NCBI GenBank assembly: GCA_900550835.1 | Contig: URTP01000010.1 | Coordinates: forward strand, 1 to 26,724 | Direction: 5' to 3' | From: an uncultured Collinsella sp. | Lineage (GTDB): Bacteria > Actinomycetota > Coriobacteriia > Coriobacteriales > Coriobacteriaceae | DNA: 26,724 nt | Notes under the pieces: generated by a model | The model's database searches: none | What the model saw: the letters and a program-made list of their open reading frames with translations, nothing else | Told to the model about the DNA's origin: nothing | In this document: one piece after another, positions 1 to 5,758 of the stretch | How the letters are laid out: each line of letters starts with the position of its first letter | How positions within the stretch are numbered: the stretch's first letter is position 1 | Translations under genes and position numbers: made by a program

Positions 1-270
1 GGGCCGCGAGAGGACCGCGGCGATGCGGTCCTCGGTGGCGTCGAGCTTGCGCTCGATGTCGAGCGCGGCGACGTCCATCCGCGCGTCGACGACGCCGCGG
101 ATGAAGCCCGCGACCTCGTTGCCGTAGAGGTCGAGCTCCTCCGCGGCGAGCGCCGAGCGCAGGAGCGAGCGGATCTCGTCGCTGACGTTGGAGTTGTCGA
201 GCTCCGCCCGCGTCTTGAGGGCGGTGTAGAGCTTGTGGTCGATTTTTACGCTGACATTTCTCGTTGTCAT
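1..270 (-). CDS. Ribbon-helix-helix DNA-binding protein (partial at window edge)
   Basis: The gene reads from an ATG at 270-268 leftward for 90 codons with no stop, so it is cut by the window edge. The start has a good Shine-Dalgarno (GGAGAAGG about 5 nt upstream). The first 40 residues (MTTRNVSVKI, then a helix around NVSDEIRSLLRSAL) fit the beta-alpha-alpha pattern of CopG/Arc-type ribbon-helix-helix proteins. The rest is charged and probably helical (VDARMDVAALDIERKLDATE), as in a dimerising or partner-binding tail. Proteins of this kind serve as antitoxins, plasmid copy or transfer regulators, or small auxiliary mobilisation proteins. The context of an integrative element fits any of these. 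No toxin or relaxase gene is visible on this side. Confidence 0.7.
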   Translation of the reverse strand, partial: MTTRNVSVKIDHKLYTALKTRAELDNSNVSDEIRSLLRSALAAEELDLYGNEVAGFIRGVVDARMDVAALDIERKLDATEDRIAAVLSRP

Positions 271-283
271 TTTTCCTTCTCCG

Positions 284-318
284 TTAAAGAAAAGGCCGCC
301 GCCTGTGTAGGCGGCGGC
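284..318 (-). terminator. Rho-independent terminator behind the 160-residue gene
   Basis: A perfect 9-bp GC stem (arms 295-303 and 310-318, 6-nt loop) is followed, on the minus strand, by a TTTTCTTT tail. It sits between the stop at 329 and the start of the ribbon-helix-helix gene, so it would end or attenuate transcription coming from the helicase operon. Confidence 0.7.
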
Positions 319-328
319 GCGTGGCGGA

Positions 329-811
329 TTAGTCGTCAATGTTTTCGATAGTCTGGTAGGTGAAGGTGTTGTTTGGGATAATTTTGAGGAAGCGGGCCGG
401 GATTGCGGCGAAGATCCCGAGTTCCTGCCCCATGTCTTCAAGGCGACGCATATAACGATCGCAGAAGGTGTCATGCGCCTCACCGTAGCCGTCGACGATA
501 TAGGAACGTGCCGCGACCTTGATGAGTTCATCGTCGGGGATGCCGTAGAGCTCGTCAATGTCAGCGAGATACTCGATGGGGTCAAGCGGGCGTTCGGTCT
601 GGCTAAAGACGATATAGGCCTGCGGAAGCCCATCGATTTTGTTCTTGAAGCGCAGAACCCAAGCGCTCTTTGCGGTCGCGATAGAGTCGAGGTTGAGGAA
701 ACGGGGGTCGTCGGCGGCACGGTAGGTGTAACGGCGGTTAGCGATATCGAAAACAAGAGGAAGGCCGTAGCCCTTCTGGACGATCTTGTTGCTGCTCTTG
801 ATGGTGCTCAT
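329..811 (-). CDS. Hypothetical protein of the integrative element, 160 residues
   Basis: No family is recognised. The start at 811 has a strong Shine-Dalgarno (AAGGAG, 6 nt upstream), which supports it as a real gene. The protein is soluble and acidic, with no membrane segment or signal peptide. It has an alternating strand-like first half (FDIANRRYTY, SAWVLRFKNK, QAYIVFSQT) and a helical second half (TFCDRYMRRLEDMGQELG). It lies 48 nt downstream of the DnaB-like ATPase gene in the same direction, so the two are probably cotranscribed, and a terminator follows it. A replication or accessory role in the element is a guess from position only. Confidence 0.65.
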   Translation of the reverse strand: MSTIKSSNKIVQKGYGLPLVFDIANRRYTYRAADDPRFLNLDSIATAKSAWVLRFKNKIDGLPQAYIVFSQTERPLDPIEYLADIDELYGIPDDELIKVAARSYIVDGYGEAHDTFCDRYMRRLEDMGQELGIFAAIPARFLKIIPNNTFTYQTIENIDD

Positions 812-831
812 GTGATACTCCTTGGGGTTGA

Positions 832-853
832 GCGGGGCGCATTTGCGCCCCGC
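832..853 (-). other. GC-rich perfect hairpin between two element genes
   Basis: A 9-bp perfect inverted repeat (832-840 and 845-853, loop of 4 nt) lies between the stop of the ATPase gene and the Shine-Dalgarno of the 160-residue gene. There is no T tract, so it is not a classical terminator. It could be an mRNA-processing or stability hairpin, or may partly limit readthrough. Confidence 0.4.
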
Positions 854-859
854 AGATTG

Positions 860-1726
860 CTATTCGGTGGCGGCGAAATGGTGGTACGCAGGCCAGTACG
901 TCAGGTCGACGCGGCCGCCCGCGGCGCCGTTGCGGTTCTTTTTGATGTCGACATGGAGATCGCGGCTGCCGTTCTCGGCATCCTCGCGGTCGGTCATGAT
1001 CGAGAGGATGATGTCCGCGTCGAACTCGAGCTTGGCGGTGCCACGGAAGCTGCCGTCTTTGCCGGTGATGGCGACGGCGATGACGGGGGTGCGCTCGTGA
1101 TGCGCCATCTGTGCGAGGCCGAAGGACACGCGGTCGAGGATATCCGTCGTCGAGAATGCCGGTGTGGACACGGTAACGAGCTGGGCGTAGTCGACAATCA
1201 CCGCCGGCGGGATGCCATCGCGGATGGCGATGGCGTGCACTGCCTCGGTGAGGCACTCGATGCTGTGGCCGCGCACGTCGTCCATCGTGAGATCGTCAAC
1301 GATGGTGAGGTTGTCTGAGATGGCGCGGACGGCCGCGACAGTGTCATCGACGACCTCACGCTTGCTCTCGTCGGCGAAGTCGGCCTCGGTGAGCGGTGTG
1401 CCACCGGGGATGAGACATGACGCGGCAGGAAGGATGCGACGGACGCAGGCCGCGCGGGCGATCTCGTAGCTGGCGATCACCACGTGACGGTGACGCGCCA
1501 TGGAGAGGCCCATGTTCAAGATCAGGTCCGTCTTGCCGCCGCCGGCGACGCCGGTGAGGAGCACGAGCTCCTCACCGAGTCCGTTGAGCTCGGCGCTGAG
1601 CGGAGCGGGCTCGAAGGTAACGCGGCCGTCGGTACCAATGAAGACGGCATCGAGGCAGTCGAGCAGGGGACGGATGCCGCCGCGGAAGGCCGGGGGCACG
1701 GCGGGGGGATGGTTGGGGCTAGGCAT
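860..1726 (-). CDS. DnaB-like / RecA-fold helicase-type ATPase, 288 residues
   Basis: The protein has a Walker A motif GVAGGGKT at residues 59-66, a Walker B-like strand AVIVDYAQL at about 175-183 (compare DYLQL in DnaB), and the late motif IKKNRNGAAG at 261-270, which matches the KxRNGPxG signature at the end of the DnaB C-terminal domain. The DnaB N-terminal collar is absent, so this is a short single-domain RepA/DnaB_C protein like those of plasmids and integrative elements. Its probable job is ATP-driven DNA unwinding or helicase loading during element replication. The start at 1726 has a Shine-Dalgarno (AAGGAGAG) and overlaps the stop of the upstream excisionase-like gene by 8 nt, so translational coupling is likely. 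Confidence 0.8.
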   Translation of the reverse strand: MPSPNHPPAVPPAFRGGIRPLLDCLDAVFIGTDGRVTFEPAPLSAELNGLGEELVLLTGVAGGGKTDLILNMGLSMARHRHVVIASYEIARAACVRRILPAASCLIPGGTPLTEADFADESKREVVDDTVAAVRAISDNLTIVDDLTMDDVRGHSIECLTEAVHAIAIRDGIPPAVIVDYAQLVTVSTPAFSTTDILDRVSFGLAQMAHHERTPVIAVAITGKDGSFRGTAKLEFDADIILSIMTDREDAENGSRDLHVDIKKNRNGAAGGRVDLTYWPAYHHFAATE

Positions 1727-1928
1727 CGTGGCTCTCCTTGTCGTTAATCGAGTTGACGTAAGCGATGAAGCTGGGCGCGTACACGCGGATATGGCGCATG
1801 GCCTTGATGCACGCGCCGGAGGCGTGCATCAACTTGTAAGCCGTAGGGCGGCTGACGCCCAGCTCCGCCATGACGCGATCGGTCGACCAATAAAGCGGGC
1901 CGTCACGATGGGCGACTTGATTGACCAT
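1719..1928 (-). CDS. Excisionase-like helix-turn-helix protein, 69 residues
   Basis: This small protein has a winged-helix/MerR-type helix-turn-helix of the excisionase family: YWSTDRVMAELGVSRPTAYKLM (about residues 13-34) gives the two helices, followed by RHIRVYAPSFIAYVNS as the usual wing and final helix. Such proteins act as directionality factors for tyrosine recombinases or as small repressors. The start has a Shine-Dalgarno (AAGGGAG, 6 nt upstream). It is the first gene of the minus-strand operon and its end overlaps the ATPase gene. It lies about 2.8 kb from the recombinase, separated by a gene in the opposite direction, so it is not co-regulated with it in one transcript. Replication initiator or repressor is an alternative role. 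Confidence 0.7.
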   Translation of the reverse strand: MVNQVAHRDGPLYWSTDRVMAELGVSRPTAYKLMHASGACIKAMRHIRVYAPSFIAYVNSINDKESHDA

Positions 1929-2045
1929 GGCAGCTCCCTTCTATTCGTGGGTATAAGTGCTGTGCTCGAGCTGACTGTAGTTTCCCGTGATTGCTTCAGC
2001 GAAAAGAGGGGGTAACTCCGCGGACAACGTGATTGGATTATCTTT

Positions 2046-3518
2046 ATGCAGCTAGATGGGACGACTGGACAATTTAAGGGTGACTTTGATGTCCGCGTCG
2101 AAGGCAGTCTTGCTGACGGATGCCTTGTGTTCGGCTTCCGTTCGACCGATTTGGATGCGCCGATATGGGCGAAGGGGGCGAGGCCGCTTAAAGATGCGGA
2201 CGATTGGGATAAGTCGACAGGGATGTCTCAGCATAAGATTGCCGAAAGGGGAAGGCTTACTGTCGACGATGCGGATTGTTTCGTCGCCCTCGCGGACCTA
2301 GTCGACAACAAGCATAAAGAGAGGTATCCCGAGAGTGCCGATTGGCCGCCATATCTCTTGGCGGGGCCCGACGACGGCATGCGGATGATTCGCCATAAAG
2401 ACGGGCAGTACTGTTTGCGCGACGACGGAAGCCTGCTACGGCTCGCGAAGCGCGTGGGGCCGCTCTTTGGGCTATATGGCGATCAAGTCGGTTATGTCGA
2501 TGGAGATGTGGTCAGGGAGCCCATCGCGGAATGGGTTGCCGCTGCCGGCTTTGCTCTGTTCGCGAGCAGGCTTGTCGCGTTCCTCAAGGATGGGCGCGAT
2601 GCGGTTCCTCTTCTTGACGATCTTCATTTCTCCGAAGCGATTGCATCCAAAGCCGACGGAAGCCAGTTTTCGATGTGGACGTGTTCTCATTTAATCGATG
2701 ACGGGCTCACCCCTGCATATGCTGAACTCCTGGAACGCGCCTCGCAGGAATCCTTCTGGCTCGAGTCTGGCCATATCGCTACCACAGACATGGGGGCGCA
2801 AGTTGCCGTTCACGGGAGTGCCGTCATCGACCAAACCGATGGCGTTTCGCGTCTGATCGGGCTTAATGGGGCGGGCTCGTATATTACCTGCGAGTTGAAA
2901 ACAGGGGACGGCATCACCAGGCTTAAAACCCAGATGGCAGCTGACTTTATTGACCCGAGGTTCGAAGCTGCGCCGTTCACGGATATCACGCCGCGTTTCA
3001 TGATGGAAGACGAAAGGCTGGCCGAGATCGCAACGGCGCTGCTTCGCGGGATTCTCGATAGCACTATCGGCTGTCATGGCACTCATGCCGTGATGACGAG
3101 GTTGGTCGACAAGTGTGCTGCCGTGACCTATAACTCTACTCTGGAAAGGTTGTGGGCGGGGTTTGCCTCCCACCTTTCCCATGGAACAATCCGCATCTGT
3201 CCTTATTGCGGGCGTGCCTTCATTCCGGAGCCTAGCAATATGAAGTACTGCAAGCTCGATCCCGTGAAGGAGTGCAAGGTACGCAAAGACGAGGACGACA
3301 AGAACAGGAAGCGGAAGGCTCGCTCTCTGGTGGCTGAGGCGGTTAAGACCAACTGCAACGTTGGCGATATCGTTCGGGCGCGCGATTTAATTTACAAACA
3401 GCCCCTCGAGGGTATGTTTGAAATATCGGAGATCGATCGTGCGCTTGCATATCTCGCAGAAAGCAAGCGGAGTAATAACCTAAAAGCGATCAAGGGCGAC
3501 GGATATCTCGTATGCTAA
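2046..3518 (+). CDS. Unknown element-borne protein with a C-terminal Cys4 zinc-finger-like motif, 490 residues
   Basis: I do not recognise the family with certainty. The first 370 residues have no clear motif or membrane segment. Near the C-terminus is a CPYC pair (C385, C388), then C402 and C410, followed by a highly basic stretch (RKDEDDKNRKRKARS). This looks like a treble-clef or zinc-ribbon nucleic-acid-binding unit, similar in style to the C-terminal zinc finger of some DUF6076- or CGNR-like proteins. An in-frame TAA at 2013-2015 limits the start, and ATG 2046 is the only canonical choice, but it has no good Shine-Dalgarno. The gene runs opposite to its neighbours: divergent from the excisionase-like gene across a 117-nt gap and convergent with the recombinase (7-nt gap). 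This is typical of a cargo gene or an independent regulator. Confidence 0.7.
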   Translation: MQLDGTTGQFKGDFDVRVEGSLADGCLVFGFRSTDLDAPIWAKGARPLKDADDWDKSTGMSQHKIAERGRLTVDDADCFVALADLVDNKHKERYPESADWPPYLLAGPDDGMRMIRHKDGQYCLRDDGSLLRLAKRVGPLFGLYGDQVGYVDGDVVREPIAEWVAAAGFALFASRLVAFLKDGRDAVPLLDDLHFSEAIASKADGSQFSMWTCSHLIDDGLTPAYAELLERASQESFWLESGHIATTDMGAQVAVHGSAVIDQTDGVSRLIGLNGAGSYITCELKTGDGITRLKTQMAADFIDPRFEAAPFTDITPRFMMEDERLAEIATALLRGILDSTIGCHGTHAVMTRLVDKCAAVTYNSTLERLWAGFASHLSHGTIRICPYCGRAFIPEPSNMKYCKLDPVKECKVRKDEDDKNRKRKARSLVAEAVKTNCNVGDIVRARDLIYKQPLEGMFEISEIDRALAYLAESKRSNNLKAIKGDGYLVC

Positions 3519-3525
3519 TGCATGC

Positions 3526-4781
3526 TTACCCGTTCAGCAGGCGGCCGATGGTGTTACCGGCCTCGCGGGAACGCTCCTCGAAGGCATGGGCGTAGATGTT
3601 GAGCGTGGTCGAGGCAGACTTGTGGCCAAGCTGGGTCTGAACGGTCTTGACGTCCAGGCCCTCGGCAACGAGAAGGCTAGCGACGGTGTGCCGAAGCTCA
3701 TGGACCGTTAGGCCCTGATAACCCTTTCCCCGCGTGAAGGTTCTCCCACCATAGGTTTTGGTGACGACGTCCTTCGTATATTCGCCCCATCCGTTGTCGA
3801 TGCAGAAGTTGCGGAAGAACTTGTCAAAACCGTCGGGGTCAATCCTCTGCCCGTATTTTCCGTTAACGACCGGCATGAGGCTGTCCAGAGCCAAAGGCTC
3901 CATGGAATGCTTCAGGCGAAGGCCGTTGATATGCTCCAGGTTGAGGCGTTGGCTGTTTTTCCAGACAGCAAGAATTCGTGCCAGGGTATCGTCCATGCAG
4001 ACGCGTCGGCCCGCTGAGCTCATTTTGGGATTACGAAGGACTTTGTCCTTTGCGTATTGGTTATAAAACGTAATGGTATTGCTGGCGAAATCAATATCAC
4101 CCCAGCTTAGCCCCAGCATCTCTCCGCGACGGCAGCCCGTTCCGAGGATGATGAGGATCCCGACGTATTTTGCGTCCCCCTCTGTCTCAATTTTGCGTAG
4201 GATGGCCTTTCTGAACCGTCGGGCCTCAGAGAGGGTGAGGCTATTTCTTTTGTTCTCCTGAGGCGGTTTTGGAAAATCGACCATATCGGCGGGATTGCTG
4301 GGGATTTCCCCATCTCGGTATGCCTGTTTAAGCACCTGTCTTAGTTTGACATGGACCTTGTAGAGGCCGTTTTCTGAAAGGGGCCTTTCGTCTCCGCACC
4401 CTTCCGTCCATACTGCACGCCTTGCACGTTCTGCCGAATATGCATTGCGGATCCTCGAAGGAGTCAGGGATGTGAGTGCTACGCCACGGAATAGCCTTTC
4501 GATCTTTTTGATTTCCAAGGCCTCCCGGTCGTAGGCGAGGGGTGAGTTCAACTTATGTTGGGCGTGGAACTTGCTCGAATAGCTTGCGACTGTATTTTTC
4601 GACCCAGCTGCCTGCCCGCTTCGTATTCGACCCGGTAACGGGCAAGTTCCTTTTTGGCATCCGATTTAAGCCCGTGTATGGTTCGCTTGGGTGCACGCTT
4701 ATATTTTCCACTGGCATCCTTTTCCGGAAGGTTAAAGGTGATGAGCCAGGTGTTGGGTTTGCGACCCTTTTCGATGGCCAT
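3526..4781 (-). pseudogene. int: Tyrosine recombinase (integrase), interrupted by a single-base frameshift
   Basis: The N-terminal part (ATG 4781, Shine-Dalgarno AGGAGA) is an Arm-type DNA-binding domain (NTWLITFNLPEKD, KRTIHGLKSDAKKELARYRVEYEAG). It runs into a wrong-frame stop at 4548. The core-binding and catalytic parts continue in another frame, readable from about 4596 down to 3526. Adding one A to the A5 run at 4595-4599 (minus strand) joins both into a normal recombinase of about 418 residues with the junction GRKNTVASYSSKFHAQHK. In that numbering the catalytic set is complete: R218 (TGCRRGE), H361 and R364 (HELRH), H387 (LGHKS) and Y397 (NIYAH). The gene should integrate and excise the element at the tRNA. 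As written it cannot make a full protein. A sequencing or assembly indel is as likely as a true mutation. Confidence 0.85.
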
Positions 4782-4805
4782 AGGGCGTCTCCTGCTGACG
4801 GGGTT

Positions 4806-4859
4806 GATACGATACTCCCTGCCCGTGCCTTTAAAGGCACGGGCAGGGAGTATCGTATC
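4806..4859. repeat. Perfect 54-bp palindrome upstream of the integrase gene
   Basis: The arms 4806-4832 and 4833-4859 are exact reverse complements with no loop and a central TTTAAA. The palindrome starts 25 nt upstream of the integrase ATG, so it would form a very stable hairpin in the leader of the mRNA, or a cruciform in DNA. It is not followed by a T tract on the minus strand. Confidence 0.9.
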
Positions 4860-4876
4860 CCGAATTGTGAAAGAAA

Positions 4877-4917
4877 TTCACCCACAAGTGAAATTCTGCG
4901 GGTGAATTGCGGGTGAA
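4877..4917. promoter_or_regulatory. Cluster of three 10-bp motifs, candidate integrase arm sites
   Basis: The motif TGCGGGTGAA occurs at 4897-4906 and 4908-4917 (11-bp period, one helical turn) and once inverted with one mismatch at 4877-4886. It lies between the integrase gene and the attachment site, where arm-type binding sites of a two-domain tyrosine recombinase or excisionase sites are expected. The assignment is positional inference. Confidence 0.45.
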
Positions 4918-5018
4918 ACTTTTTGTAAATCAAAATAAAGCACAAGCAAAAATAACTCGCTACCTGCTATTTTCTTTTCTATAATTAGAATTCATTTACT
5001 ATGATTAACAGTAATTAC

Positions 5019-5069
5019 TCCGGGCTCATAACCCGGAGGTCGTAGGTTCAAATCCTGCCCCCGCGACCA
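5019..5069 (+). other. Attachment site: displaced 3' half of a Met-type tRNA gene (CAT anticodon)
   Basis: The segment gives an anticodon stem-loop with CAT at 5027-5029, the variable region, a full T-arm (5042-5058), the acceptor 3' strand (5059-5065), A73 and an encoded CCA (5067-5069). The sequence before 5019 is AT-rich and does not provide a D-arm or a 5' acceptor strand, so no whole tRNA can fold here. It is best read as the att duplicate left by integration into the 3' half of the gene. The GGG/CCC anticodon stem is typical of initiator tRNA, but G at position 72 is unusual for one. Without the 5' half the subtype cannot be settled. Confidence 0.85.
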
Positions 5070-5078
5070 AGAAATTGC

Positions 5079-5108
5079 AGCTCGTCGGCCTAGCCGGCGA
5101 GCTTTTTT
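5079..5108 (+). terminator. Terminator of the original tRNA gene
   Basis: An 11-bp stem (5079-5089 and 5093-5103, one G-T pair) with a 3-nt loop is followed by a T6 run. It sits 9 nt behind the CCA of the tRNA fragment, so it is the native tRNA terminator left on the chromosomal side of the insertion. Confidence 0.85.
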
Positions 5109-5158
5109 GTTATTCCGGGACCGTATTTTCGGTCCAATTCTCGGCCTCTCAAACAAAA

Positions 5159-5616
5159 TCTCGATCTGTAACATCTAGACCCGATTTGGGCGGCTAGGTG
5201 TTACAGATTGAGATGTTGAGTCCCCGCCTGGACGGTTTGTCTAAATCTGTAACATGAGGGACGGATTTTGCCGAGTTGTTGTTACAGATTGAGATTTTCT
5301 TGCAGGCGGGTCCCGTTTGTCTTGATTTGTAACATCTGGGGCCCATTTTGCCGAGTAACCGTTACAGATCTAGATCTTTCGGCAGGCTAGATTGGTTTGT
5401 CTCGATCTGTAACAGTAAAGGGGCAAAAGTGGGTCCAGATGTTACAGATCTAGATTGTTGAGGATGGGTCGAGAGGAATGTCTCGATCTGTAACATCTAG
5501 GGTCGTTTTTGGCCTGTAGATGTTACAGATTGAGATTTTCCGCCGGGACGGTTTCGGTTTGTCTCGATCTGTAACAGTTGCTCGGCAAAATAGGGTCTTA
5601 CTGTTACAGATCGAGA
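5159..5616. repeat. Array of six evenly spaced 55-bp dyads (80-81 bp period)
   Basis: Left arms close to TCTCGATCTGTAACA start at 5159, 5240, 5320, 5400, 5481 and 5562. Right arms close to TGTTACAGATCGAGA end at 5213, 5294, 5374, 5454, 5535 and 5616. Every unit is exactly 55 nt (15-nt arm, 25-nt loop, 15-nt arm) and units are separated by 25 or 26 nt. Loops share a core like ATTTTGCCGAG, in reverse orientation in units 4 and 6. The gaps between units are also partly alike (TTTTC...GGTTTG). In unit 6 the arms extend to 21 perfect base pairs. Each unit could fold as a hairpin in RNA, or bind a dimeric protein in DNA. No open reading frame of note lies inside. The array fills the gap between the tRNA terminator and the flavoenzyme gene. 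Confidence 0.9.
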
Positions 5617-5758
5617 CAAACCGACGGGCCGCCCCGCCCCATCCACCTGCCGCTACCTGCTGTCTGCCGATTTCCGTTGCGCCACTGTGCTCCCATGCCA
5701 TATCCTCTAGACAACTACGCGGCACCATCGCCGCCGCGCCTGTAAGAGAGGAATGTCC

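Larger units (their letters stand above)
1..5069. mobile_element. Right-hand part of an integrative element inserted in a Met-type (CAT) tRNA gene
   Basis: The segment contains a tyrosine recombinase gene (frameshifted), an excisionase-like protein, a DnaB-like ATPase, a ribbon-helix-helix protein and a lone 3' half of a tRNA gene at its right edge. This is the usual architecture of an integrated element that uses the 3' part of a tRNA gene as attB. The tRNA reads left to right, so the intact tRNA copy rebuilt by the element should lie beyond the left window edge, and 5019-5069 is the displaced copy. No conjugation, capsid or relaxase gene is visible, so it could be a small integrative mobilisable element, a phage satellite, or the end of a larger ICE or prophage. 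The left end is not seen. Confidence 0.8.

Noticed and set aside
473..1318. Plus-strand open frame of 281 codons over the ATPase region
   Set aside because: It overlaps two minus-strand genes with good Shine-Dalgarno sites and Walker motifs, and its own sequence shows no domain.
4594..4600. Programmed -1 frameshift in the integrase mRNA
   Set aside because: The A5 run gives no proper slippery heptamer (the preceding codon CGA does not re-pair), and no pseudoknot or downstream stem is evident. An indel is simpler.
4992..5174. Minus-strand small frame containing GQDLNLRPPGYEPG
   Set aside because: This peptide is the well-known false translation of the antisense strand of a tRNA 3' half, here the fragment at 5019-5069.
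5159..5616. CRISPR array, because short motifs alternate with 25-nt spacers
   Set aside because: The motif alternates orientation, its copies differ, the spacers share conserved cores, and no cas gene is nearby.
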